DNA from: Micromussa lordhowensis
Taxonomy: Eukaryota > Cnidaria > Anthozoa > Scleractinia > Lobophylliidae
DNA: 64,000 bases
Direction: 5' to 3'
Assembly: GCA_964020085.1 (NCBI GenBank)
Contig: OZ026606.1
Location: 25,205,193 to 25,269,192, forward strand
The translations under genes were made by a program, and so were the position numbers. The notes beneath the pieces are model-generated. The model saw only the letters and a list, made by a program, of their open reading frames with translations, was not told the origin of the DNA and did no database searches. Of this stretch, positions 41,392-52,123 are shown piece by piece (position 1 is the first letter of the stretch; the number at the start of each line of letters is the position of its first letter).

Positions 41392-41670
41392 ATCCCGTTT
41401 AGTGCTCATTTCTTTTACTCTTAAAGTTCTCGTTTCTGATGTCGCCCAGAAACACGGTTCCATAAACGCGTTGTCTTAAACCGTACCCAGCATAGTATTC
41501 TCAAATGTGAGGGAAAAGACGGCAAACCTCCCCTAGATCAGATAGCCTATAACTTTTTGAAAGTGTTCTTCACTTCAGCCATGATAAAACATTCAATCTT
41601 TGAAACGAAGTTTAGCAACGTTTTTTGCTTGCCTTGCTGTTTTAACACAAACGCGCTGTTATTCGTAATA

Positions 41671-42011
41671 GAGAGTTTTAGCAAATCACGACGGCGACGG
41701 CAACGAAAACGTCAGCAAACAAAAGGTTTAATGAGCAGAATAATGGTTCTGCACGTGCGTTTTGATTATTTGTACATTTCTTTTCCGCCCTCTTCAAAAC
41801 AACATCGTGAAATGACCAAGGTCTACGTTTTGGAGTACGAGAATCGCAATCGTGTCTTCCTTTGGAATTGAACGCTGTCATTACATATTTAGCCTGAGCA
41901 GGAGTTTAGACCGATTGTCGAACTGAACAGATCTACACAGTTGCGACATTCCAGGGTAAAATATAAATACTTTTTTCACAAGGCGTCGCCGTCGTCAATG
42001 CTAAAACTCTC
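41671..42011. mobile_element. MITE with TA target duplication
   Basis: GAGAGTTTTAGCA at the left and TGCTAAAACTCTC at the right, with GACGGCGACGG mirrored by CGTCGCCGTCGTC inside. TA at 41669-41670 and 42012-42013 suggests a Tc1/mariner-type mechanism (inference). It ends about 370 bases downstream of the Cwc2-like stop codon. Confidence 0.8.
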
Positions 42012-42234
42012 TAATTGTGAGAACCAACGGACCCTGATGAAAAGAAGCAATATGGATCACAACCCACACGCGTGACCCTTGAACCCGTAACATAGGTGAC
42101 GGGTGACGCCATCGTATAAAACGTAACCATTGCTTGAATTCTAAACTTTCAGCCTCTAGTATCATTGACAGGCACACTGCCGGCAGTAGGACGATTTACA
42201 AGAACTCACAAGCAAGGGGTTTCTTTGATATTCA

Positions 42235-42240
42235 TTTATT
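42235..42240 (-). terminator. Candidate polyadenylation signal of the WW-Cwc2 gene
   Basis: AATAAA on the minus strand, about 140 bases after the stop codon. Confidence 0.4.
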
Positions 42241-42378
42241 GCAGAAACCCTGTTTGTTGCGCCTAGCGTTTTCTTGCCTCGAGGCTCGTAAGCTGACTTG
42301 TTTTAGTCCTGAACAGGAAGGAACCCATCTTGTGATAATTAGGTTTACTCTGTCTTCTTTTGCCATCTCAAGACTTGA

Positions 42379-45300
42379 TCATCCTTTTGAAGTGGGAACA
42401 AACTCCGAGGATGATCGGTCGATAAATGGTAGTGGCTCGTAACTTTGTCGGTAGTTAGTCCACGAGGAATCGGAAGGAGTCTCGGTTTTTGACGCCAGAT
42501 TCTCTCTGTAAGGATCTTTTGTTGAGCCACATTCCTCAGTTTGATAATGTTGTGAAGAGTTCCATGCCTGCGCGTAATCATAACCACTATAGCCTGTGAA
42601 GTCATCACAACTGCTCCAATTTGTTCCCAAAGTGTCCGCACTCTCATTACTGCTGTGTTCAGCTGTTTTTTGGTCAGAGTTTGTCTTCAGACTGCTTTCC
42701 GTATCTTTAGCATGAATGGCCTCTCCTTTCTTGAGCGCCTCGTCCAATCTTGTGCAGTCCGTGTACACATTCTGGAGAACCTGCGCCTAAATAGACAAAA
42801 TAAACCCCGAAACGTTCAGTAAATAGAATCCTAGGGAGGTTTGGAATGGGCCTTTACACGAAAAAAAGCACACCGCTTTCGTGGAAATATGGGAAACGGG
42901 GGCAACATTTGCAGACTAGTTGGGCCGGAGCGCTTAGTGAAATTTCGAGATTCTTTTATCCATATATCTGTATGATGGATAACAGAATAATAAACAAAAA
43001 TAAACAAGTGCGGACAGTCTGAGCGTTTCTCGCCCATGTTTGCACGAGTTTCAACTGCAAATTATCTATCACTGATTTTGTTTGACAAAAAAACAAAGCG
43101 GCACAAATGTCTTAACCCATGACTTCACTTTGTAAAGAACTGGCTTGTTTGCGCTAGAATCTTTATTTCCTTCAAGTATAGTGAGTACATTGTATGGAGG
43201 TAAAGCCCAGTTTCCACTGGACCAACCGCAAGCAAGACACGTAAAATATAGTGCACCAATCAAAGCTCGAATCTTGTCAAGAGCGGGAAAAAGCGCGTGA
43301 GGCATATCACGGTTTTGATTCTGATTGGTTAAAACTTGCTTTTGGCAGCAAACCATAAACTACAAATTAATTTTGTTTAACTTGTACTCAAACTGCTACG
43401 CTACTCAATAAGCAACTCATTTAGTCCTCGATGATTACTCGCTTGAACACAAAAAGCTACAAGCCCCGTAAAATTAAATAACACTTTTTCACATGGTTCA
43501 ACTCTACTAACACACCTGCTCAATTTGCTCCTTGGTCAAAGGGCCGCATTCCACAGGGTACTGATTGTCTGTGTTTGGATAAGGCCCTGTTACCTGCGCA
43601 CCAGTTGGATAAGTGGGGCGAGCAAGAGCCGCTTGAAGTAATCCTCGTTCTGATGCAGCCTCGAGTACTCTTTGTTTAGCTCTTAAAAGCTCCTGAATGA
43701 ACCGATGCAAAAATAAACAATACGTTACTTCACACGTAAAATTGATAATAATAATAATAATAATAATAAGAATAAGAATAATAGCAATGCATTTGTCAGC
43801 GCATTTAAAATTCTCAATGCGCTTACAGCGAGAAGCAAAAACTCTCAATCATTTATATAATATTAAGTAACGAAATAAATAGGTAGATAAAATCGTATCG
43901 CTATCTAAAGGTTAAAATAATCGCGAAAAAGAAATGTAGTAAAGCCTGGTTCACGCTTGTGCGATAAGCATAACACAAGCGACATAAGCACAAGCATAAG
44001 CACAAGAAAAAAGGAACATGTTCCTTTTTTCTTGTGCTTATGCTTATGCTTATTTCGCTTGTGTTATGCTTATCGCGCAAGTGTGAACCAGGCTTAAGTT
44101 TCTTTTTAAAAATAGTCACAGTCTCAGACTCTTTCAAAGATTTAGGCAGACCGTTCCAAAGTTTCAGGGCGCAATAAGAGAAGGTTCTTTGACCATAAGT
44201 GGCAGTCATGACATTCGGAACTTGTAAAAGTAAATGATCGGATGAACGTAAAGAACGAACTGGTTTATAAGAACTGATAAGCGAAGTAGGGTAGCTAGGC
44301 GATTGTTCATTCAGAATTTTGTAGGTTAAGAGTAAAATCTTAAACGTGATGCGTAACTTAACAGGAAGCCAATGCACGTTCTTAAGCACTGGAGTAATAT
44401 GGTCTCTCCGACTGCTTCCTGTGATTAAACGAGCTGCGATGTTCTGAACCCGTTGTAGTTTTTCATGCTCAACCGTAGGAAGTCCATAGAGAATACTATT
44501 ACAATAATCGAAATCACAAAAGCATTTACAATACGTTTAAGATCTCTGTAACGCGGGCCACTTTTTTGTCCCAGCGGACGTTCCTTACATTCAGTTCCAC
44601 TTTTTCCTCTCCACAACGGCAACAGCCACTCAGTAAAGCGCGGCCCAACTACCACAATATTAACCTCTAGACAACGGCCAGTAAATCGACAACTGACGAC
44701 CAGTTTTTGTAATTGTAAAAGGCCAAGAAAATTGATTCAGATCGTGCGTCGTTGGTCTCTGTTGATGTTTTATTTCTGTTCTATTGGTATATTTTGGTGT
44801 TACGTGTTTTATATGCTAAAGTACGTATTTTTTCACGATAAAATTGCGGAACACGCTCAGGAAAAACACCGGTGTCATATTAAACCCCTACCTCCCCATA
44901 ATGGACACCTCTCTACAATGGTCACTTTCCTGTCTCCAAGGTGGCCGTTATGGAAAGGTTCTGTTACAGCAGCCTTCATAATAGGCTAGGACACTCATGT
45001 CACTTCAGGAATGTATTTTATGACGTCTAATAAATGTAATATTTCAGAATTTTTGTTTTGGGAAATGTTTTGAGTGGCAAAGACCAGCAAATTATCGAGA
45101 TTAGTCTAACTTCTCCTTATTGTGTCAATACAATGTCAAGCAGACAGGTAATGAGAATAAAGAAAATCATCACATGGTGGATCATGTCTTAATCAGTGGA
45201 TCTTTAGCATTGGTCAAAATAGGCACATGACTTCAAGTCAAATAACCAAACTCTTAAAACAGACTGAAAACATACATGTATCTCAAGATTGGGTCAACCT

Positions 45301-48259
45301 ACAGCCACTATTGTTACACAGCAAAAGAAATCCGGTCACCTCTTTCCTTGATTTTGGATTAGGATCATCAAAAGCCCATCTGACATTGAGCAACTCTCTA
45401 TTGTCCAACTTTTGGTCTGACATTGCAATCTTGGAGAAACAAAATAATGTTAGTAGGCACAGTACTGGATAAGAACACTCACTTGGAAAACTGGAATTTA
45501 GAACATTTTTTAAGCGAAACCATCAAGTTTTCAATACAACGAAAATGAGCACTACATGAATCTTTAAAAATGTAAATTAATTAATACTACTGTGGTTGTC
45601 ATAAATCACCTCACCTTTGCAAATTCAGCATTCACTCTGTTCTTGTAGCATACAAAAGCTATGTTGCGTTTTGGTATTATCCTTATGTCCTGGAAACATC
45701 ATCATAAGCCAAAAATATAATGATTAAAAAACAATGTGACTAGTCTGTGTCATTCCTTACTTGAACAAGCACTGACAAGCACAGGTTATTACTCAATCTT
45801 CAAATGAAATATGTATACATGTATAAAAATTTGACATGACATAGTCTGAAAGCATTCATTATTCAGATAACTTTAAAAGGGATCTATATGTCAACTAGTT
45901 TGATTCATAAGTATAATCCTGACCATCCACTGCAGTCATTTCTGAAAACTTCCTCAAAGTATACTGACTTGAATATTATAAGAAGATATGATACAAAAAT
46001 TGAAATGTTACACATTATGGTTTTATCCCTGTGGAATTGAAAGAGCCACTAATGCATGGTTCAATTCCACCAGTTAACATTCCCCCTGGGCATAGCCCCA
46101 GGGATTTGACATTTTTTTTTTCTTATTCCGTGGCCTTCTCCCTGCCCCCAGCTACATGTATTACAAAATATCTAAAGTTTTCTTAAAAGGTTGAATCAGT
46201 AGCTGCCAATTTTATATGATCACAGGACTAACAAACATTTTACTCAATAAACAGGTACTCGATCTGAAATAATGCATAACTCTTTTAATTTCATATTTGT
46301 ATTAAATAAACTTACCTTCAAAAGATTGTTTTGTTCCAGCCAAGCCGAAACAAACTCTATCAGCTTTCCGACAAAAAAATCTCTTTATGTCCGACAAGCA
46401 GTGTGTCGCCATTGTGTCTCATAAACCCAGTGGCAAAGTAATTTTTACTTAAACAATCCCCAACCCCCAGGCACGAAGGGCTGGACTTGTCCCGGCAGTT
46501 GCCTGGAAGGGGATTCTGACTTAAAATTTATATTTATTTATATATTATCAGAAATAAGATACTTAACCTCAATTTCACCCCACTCGCCAAATTCAATCCA
46601 CAGCAGTTTTTCCAATGTAGATCGATTACCCAGGCCTCCAACATAGAGAGTTCTGCATTCTTTGTCAAAAGTTCCAATTCCTCCCATGTCATCCTTGTGT
46701 AAACGGTGACGTTCTCGGCCAAAAACATCACGAGCAAGGCCAATTCTTAAGAAGAATAACCAAATGAAAGTACATGTGACCCCTGTTTTGTGGACAATAT
46801 TGCTACATTATAGGCAAGCTGTATAACTACTACTTCAATCTATACACCATGACCTTGCTTTTAACTCCTGCCCATGCAATAAAAATTATTTTACTTTACA
46901 ACTACGTAGATCAGTCTGTCTGTAGCTAGGAGGTGTGCCTATCAGAACTGACCTCTTTTCATCTTTATCAGTCGGTATTACATGTAAATATCCACATTCA
47001 GACCCCAAATGGCAACAGCCTCTGGCAAAGTAGATGCAGTAATAGTGTTTGTTTCCACCAGGATCATAAATGTTAGCCTTTGTAAACCCAGCATCTGTTT
47101 CAATACAGCACTTTGTCTCTGAAGGTCCTGCAAGGAAAATTCACCTCAGTAATAAATATTTGTGCATCCTCAGCCCCATCATCTGCATTAAGGTATCCAG
47201 TGATGATCTTACCCTTGCACTTCCACATTTGGAGGCTTGTTGTAGTGAACTGTTGTGTCCATTAAGATGATTTCCAGTCCGTACTGCGCAGTCTCAGCAC
47301 TCCAATGTATATAAACATTAAAATTTTCCCACTTGATGGAATGTGAATCAATGTTATTTGTTACGAAACACATACCTTATCTTTCAGACCTTTTTAAATT
47401 CTTTTTCTGACAGCTTCATTGATTTTTACAGCTGCGAAGTTGTTTCATCAAGTGATATGAGAAAGAATGAAGCATAAAGCTTTGACTGCTACACATCCAT
47501 GATGGCAGTTGTTTTGATACTTTGAATTTACTTCATGTAAGTAGTTGCAAAATGTTTACATTTTGTGATGCCTTAAATGAAGCAAAACAAAAAATAAAAA
47601 CAACCTCTCGAGTTTGCGTTATTTGCGTTTCGTTAATTTATATTTTGTGTTTTGATAGAACAGCCGTGGGAAATAATGATCTGCATTGTGCATTTACTAG
47701 AGTATATAAGTGGCGACTCTTCACATAACTCACCGTGGTCTTTATTCTCCCACCAGTGTTCTCCCACCCAGCGATCATACCATATGTTGTACTCTGTGGC
47801 CCCCTCAGGAATCCAGTGCAACTTTTCTTTTTCCTCGGGATCTATTTGTCTGCGAGCTGGTCGAGTGACGAGCCTTTCAACCTTAGCTTCCACATCAGCA
47901 CCGGATTGTTTGAAGTTCTCTTCCTGGTTAACGTCGCTGGTATTTACTGTTTCATTATAAAATCCTTGATAAAAATGGTTCGCAGGGATGAACAATGGAT
48001 GAATGGAATCCCATTCGGCTGGTTTTTCCCACTGTGTTCGATAATTGCTGATATTTTGATAATAATAAAGTCCGCTGTTCCAGTCATATAAAGCTATCCA
48101 CTGGCCACGCTGCTCGTACCATTGTGAGCCACAGCCAGCCTGTGTGCTGTAATTAGTCGTGACTTCATGTGTAGTTGTAGTTTCGTGTCTCTTGTGTTGT
48201 ATATTTGACGAATTTCTGTCGCTATCGTCCGTGTCCTCAGCCTTTCGTTTAGCGGCCAT
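42379..48259 (-). CDS. WW-domain Cwc2-like spliceosome factor (torus/CCCH zinc finger plus RRM)
   Basis: Seven coding exons (48259-47734, 47127-46953, 46745-46568, 45689-45615, 45429-45340, 43692-43516, 42786-42379) join in phase to 542 aa. Residues ~51-80 are a WW domain (GQWIALYDW, LYYYQN, TQWEKP). Residues ~131-230 match the torus domain of Cwc2: TRPARRQID, ATEYNIWYDRW, then a zinc finger C206-x7-C214-x5-C220-x3-H224 within CIYFARGCCHLG and ECGYLH. DVFGRERHR..DDMGGIGTF and TLYVGGL start the RRM (~265-343), completed by NIAFVCYKNRVNAEFAK and LLNVRWAFDDPNP. The C-terminal ~195 residues are Ser/Asn/Asp-rich. In fungi Cwc2 contacts U6 snRNA in the catalytic spliceosome; most animals rely on RBM22, so a separate Cwc2 fused to a WW domain is notable. 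Without the WW domain the Cwc2 match would stand alone. Confidence 0.9.
43742..44540 (-). mobile_element. Non-LTR retrotransposon 3' fragment in Cwc2-like gene intron
   Basis: Minus strand encodes the C-terminal end of a LINE reverse transcriptase: LQRVQNIAARLITGSRRDHI, then VLKNVHWLPVKLRITFKILL, SLRSSDHLLLQVP, YGQRTFSYCALKLWNGLP and TVTIFKKKL. This is the usual ending of CR1/L2-like ORF2 proteins. A frameshift separates the first block. (TTA)n at 43742-43790 fits a microsatellite-type LINE tail. The fragment is 5'-truncated and interrupted by a MITE (43943-44094). Confidence 0.8.
43943..44094. mobile_element. Harbinger-like foldback MITE nested in the LINE
   Basis: An almost perfect 152-bp palindrome beginning AGCCTGGTTCACGCTTGTGC, with GGAACATGTTCC at the centre, ending CCAGGCT. 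It is flanked by TAA at 43940-43942 and 44095-44097. Removing it and one TAA restores continuity of the LINE C-terminus after KKKL. A TAA duplication suggests PIF/Harbinger (inference). Confidence 0.85.
44541..44980. mobile_element. Non-autonomous DNA transposon remnant (possibly pogo/Tigger-like)
   Basis: Contains subterminal repeats of the CCTCTCCACAACGGCAAC and CCTCTCTACAATGGTCAC type, and GGTGGCCGTTATGGAAAGG. I associate such repeats with pogo/Tigger-type elements. No transposase coding is seen and the termini are not exact. Confidence 0.4.
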
Positions 48260-48319
48260 TTTGATTTTTAGGTAAAACCCGCTGGTCGCATTCTCGCAGA
48301 TTCCAGTACCGAGGCCTTT

Positions 48320-48414
48320 CAACCTCGTTCCCAGGGTTTCTCGTCTTCTCGCCCTCTCCTCTCCTTGCTCCTCTCCAGGGGGCGGGAAGATGAGAGACCC
48401 TGGGAACGAGGTTG
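48320..48414. mobile_element. Mini Mutator-like element just upstream of WW-Cwc2 start
   Basis: A 95-bp element with 17-bp TIRs CAACCTCGTTCCCAGGG / CCCTGGGAACGAGGTTG and an exact 9-bp target duplication GAGGCCTTT (48311-48319, 48415-48423). It begins 61 bases upstream of the ATG of the minus-strand gene, so it lies in its 5' untranslated region or core promoter. Shares TIRs with 57884-58912. Confidence 0.85.
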
Positions 48415-48857
48415 GAGGCCTTTCCGCTCAGAGCCGGCGGGGCGTTGGGACGAGGAAAGGATGGCTCTGCAAACATGCAATTCTCAACTAAGATTTTCAA
48501 TTAACGCTACTTTCCTTCCCAAAAAATATCCAGGGAGAAGGGGCCGAAGAAATAGACCTACAATCTTGGACAAAATAAATGGAACATCTGGACCACCCCT
48601 CCCTCCCCCCCCCCCCCCATTTCAATGATGCCAAAATGGCGCACTTTGCTCTTCGCGCGTCTTCATCATTGCTTAGGGGGGGAGGGGGGTTAATTGTTCC
48701 ATTTTATACTGTCCAAGATTGTAGTCGGAAACCAGGATAGCTCAGAGAACCAGCCGCTGTTCGGGAAAGGAGCCCGCGCTCCTCGGGGACCAGAGCGGGG
48801 AGAGCGGCGGAAATCGAGCCTATGAACCACTTGGTCCGACGCTGATTAATTACCTTA

Positions 48858-49049
48858 GGGCGCGTTCGTTTGGGATATTCCGGAATAAGAATATATTCCG
48901 GAATATATTCCGGAATATATTCCGGCTATTCTGCTCCTGGGAGCAGAATAGCCGGAATGAAAATCCAGGTATTCCGGAATGAGAATAGCTCCCAAACAAA
49001 CGCTTACTTGCATTATTCCAATTATTCTTATTCCGGATAGAACGCGCCC
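48858..49049. mobile_element. Harbinger-like MITE with TTA duplication
   Basis: GGGCGCGTTC and GAACGCGCCC are the ends; TTA at 48855-48857 and 49050-49052. The interior has three GAATATATTCCG units and a mirrored TTCTGCTCCTGGGAGCAGAA palindrome. 192 bp. Sequence to its right (GAAGCGCCTAGAGCAG) looks like a LINE 3' tail. Confidence 0.82.
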
Positions 49050-49770
49050 TTACTTTTAGTGTACTTTTATTCGTGTTTTGAAATATTGTGAAGCGCCTAG
49101 AGCAGAACTGGATATGCCCTAAACAAATGATGGAGTGAGAGTCCATACACTAAATTTCTTTATTAATAAATACATAATTTTGAGTAATTTCTGATTTCTG
49201 TCATTCGGAAACGGCGAGGTCTTCTAGTGTATTGCATGATTTAAGATTTATCTTTCCGTTCTGCAACGCGGCCAAGGCAATAAATAAATACCCGACTGAG
49301 GATTCTTTTTTTTAACCCAAGCGCAAATTTTTGTTTCCTCAGAAGTCGCAAGTCAGATACCGTCGTAAATGGCAATAATATAGTTCGTTACTTTCTTGTC
49401 GTGTTGCGCAATAAAAAAACTACAAATATGAAGAAAGCTGATTATAGAAACGCGTTTTCATTACCGATCATTTTATCTTCAATCCAAAATGAGAAACTCT
49501 CCGCAAGCTTGAAAGAAATGAAAATGTGTTGGTAACTAAGCATTTGCGAGTTTTCACTTGATTGGTTTATGTCAATTGTTTTCCGAGAATTTGGACCCTC
49601 GTCTAAACCTTACAGATGTCTTAGTTTCAAGAAAAGAAAACTAAGAACACGCCTGCAAGTACGCTTTAGTGTTATTACATTTACATTTCCTACATCCCTC
49701 AACCCTGATCGCATCTTTTGTTTGGTATCTCGGACTGCGGATCAGTTCAGAAATCAATTGTATTGGAAGC

Positions 49771-49973
49771 AATAGACCTTTTATTTAGCTTGAGCGGTTT
49801 GTTGCCCATTTCAGACTATGTTGTGATACTCTTGCGAATTCTTGCATTTAAAGTTTTACAAAGTGGCTTGCATATGACTGAACAATTTTAAGATGGATAA
49901 AAGAACAATTCTCCAGAGAACATCACGGGGTCTGTGATGGGAAAAGAAACTGCCCAAGCTAAAAAGGTCTATT
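49771..49973. mobile_element. MITE-like inverted repeat
   Basis: AATAGACCTTTTATTTAGCTTG at the left is mirrored by AAGCTAAAAAGGTCTATT at the right; GAGCGGTTTGTT is mirrored by AAGAAACTGCCC. About 203 bp. No certain target duplication. Confidence 0.65.
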
Positions 49974-50394
49974 TGATGTAATACCTCTGTAGCCTGTAAT
50001 CTTATGAAGATAGGAGGGAAAAGTTAACTGTTCTTTTAACTTGGGTGAAATCAATGTGCAACATTAATTAAATTATCGAAATTTGCATTTTCACCTTTGA
50101 TTGTTGTCTTGATGATTTGAACCACAGCCTTCTTGAAGCAATTATAGTCTTCAGAAAAACACCTAGTTCTACCTGTTTCATTTTTTACTACTGGAAAAGA
50201 CTTGAATGAAGCAAAACATCATTTCCTTTTAAGAAACTACTTCAGGTCTACTGAGACTCTCAATTCTCTACTCAAACTGCCTGTAACCAGGGCGCAAAAA
50301 GCGCCCTGCTGTAGCCTGCAATAGATATTCTTTATTTTATGCCAAACCTTTAGTCAACAGCAAGCTACATTTCAACTAACTAAAAACTAACACA
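49974..50394. other. No gene recognised
   Basis: AT-rich, with a small hairpin AGGGCGCAAAAAGCGCCCT at 50289. No coding signal. Confidence 0.5.
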
Positions 50395-52050
50395 AAAGAC
50401 AAGACCTGCTCGAATGGTCTCTCAGCGGAGTTTTACTTAGTGTTCTGCGAAAGTATAGGGCAACAACTAGTTGATAGTCTGAATCATGCTTTCGAATGTG
50501 GTGAATTAAGTATTTCGCAAAGAAGAGGGACAATCACTCCTATTCCAAAGAGGAATAAGTACGAGACGTTACTGGACAACTGAAGACTAATCTGGCTTTT
50601 GAATACGAATACAAATAATTTGAATACTATAAAATTGCTACTTAGGCAATAGCCTCGAGAATATCTAAAATCCCACCGGGCATCATTCCCAATCGGGTTA
50701 TGTTAAAAAGCATTTTATCGGGCAGAATATTCGCTCGATTTCAGATGTTAATGAGCGTTGTCAAGACGAGAAGACTCCTGGCATTGCGTTATTTCTGGAT
50801 TTTAAGAAAGCTTTTGACAGCATCGAATGGTCTTTTTATTCAAGGCTCTAGAAACATTTGGTTTTGGAGATGTTAGTAAAATGGATTAAAACCTTTTACG
50901 CAAACCACATAGTTGTGTTACTAACAATGGCTTTGCAACACCTTTTTTTTCTCTTGAACGTGGAGTTAGACAGGGGTGCCGCCTTTCTGGAATCCTTTTT
51001 GTTAAAGGTGTGGAGCTCCTAGCCAGCGCTATTACAAGCGACAATTCAATAAAACGTCTATCGCTAAACTCAAAAGAAGATTTAAAGCATCGCTGTATGC
51101 TGATGACACTACTTGCCTGATTGAAGATACTTCATCGGCCAGCAATCTATTTGAAAAGCTGGACTTGTTTAGACTGTGTTCGGTACTCGAGCTCAGTAAG
51201 TCCAAAACAGAGGCATTATGGTTAGGTTCAAACAAGAACAGAATCGATACTCCCTTTGGTATTTGTTGGCCAGAGGATTATGTCAATGGCATATGCTTTA
51301 CAGCACAACAGAATATTTCTTATATCAAAAACGTAGAATCGAGATTGCTTTCCTTAGAAAACTGTCTTAACGTATGGTCTCTGTATGGGAAAATCAACAT
51401 GGTTAAATCCCTAGCACTCTCTAAATTGACCTTTGTGGATTTTATTTGGAGCCACAAGGACCCAAAGATTAAAAAGACAACGATGATCGGTGAAAAAAAA
51501 AGATGGGATAAAGATGTGCCCGATTTTGATATAGTTAACAAATCGCTTAAAGCAGTTTGGGTTAAAAGACCATCCACTACTGAATGCGTTATGTAGAAAA
51601 TCACCCGCATCTATCTGGTTTACTGTTACTTTACAAAGAAGTACTCAATGCAAGGAAGAGGATTGTGGGTCACACTCCCTTAAGCAAGAATGAGGTGGAA
51701 AATGAAGTCATTTGGAACAATAAATTTGTTACAATTGCAGGAAAGTCAGCATTTTATTGATTGTGGTATGAAGCCGGAAGTAAAAACATAAAAGATCTGA
51801 TAATTATTACATCTATATTTCTGCAAAAAATGACCCCTTCTGTTTTACTTCCTACCCAAAATTAAAAAAAAAAAAACTTGGGATAGACAAAAAAGAAGAT
51901 TCAAGACCTTGTTACTCTGTAGAGTACTTTTGTTTAGTTGGCTTCTTGGATCTTTATACGATCATAATTCGTAGATTTTGTGTAATCGTCCTCTTCAGTT
52001 GGACGTTTTCTAACCAGTTGTAACTTCTTTTTTTGTAAGTCATTACATAA
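50395..52050 (+). mobile_element. Decayed non-LTR retrotransposon (reverse transcriptase, L1-like)
   Basis: Frames stitched by eye give, in order: LSAEFYLVFCESIGQQLVDS, LSISQRRGTITPIPK, TPGIALFLDFKKAFDSIEW, a degraded VRQG..LSG block, SLYADDTTCLIEDTSS (YADD catalytic box), LSKSKTEALWLGSNKNRID, LYGKINMVKSLALSKLTF and FDIVNKSLKAVWVKR. Many frameshifts and stops make it a pseudogene. There is a T-rich tail near 52030-52110. Plus strand, converging on the 3' end of the BBS10-like gene. Confidence 0.82.
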
Positions 52051-52059
52051 TTTCTATTT

Positions 52060-52065
52060 TTTATT
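52060..52065 (-). terminator. Candidate BBS10 polyadenylation signal
   Basis: AATAAA on the minus strand about 60 bases after the stop codon, within a T-rich tract that may belong to the LINE tail. Confidence 0.4.
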
Positions 52066-52123
52066 TTTTTTTTGTATTTGTGTTGTATGATTAATATATT
52101 TAAAAAAACACCTCTTGTTCACT

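Noticed and set aside
48728..48840. tRNA or tRNA-derived SINE (GGATAGCTCAGAGAACC)
   Set aside because: Only an A-box-like string is present; no acceptable B box or cloverleaf could be built.
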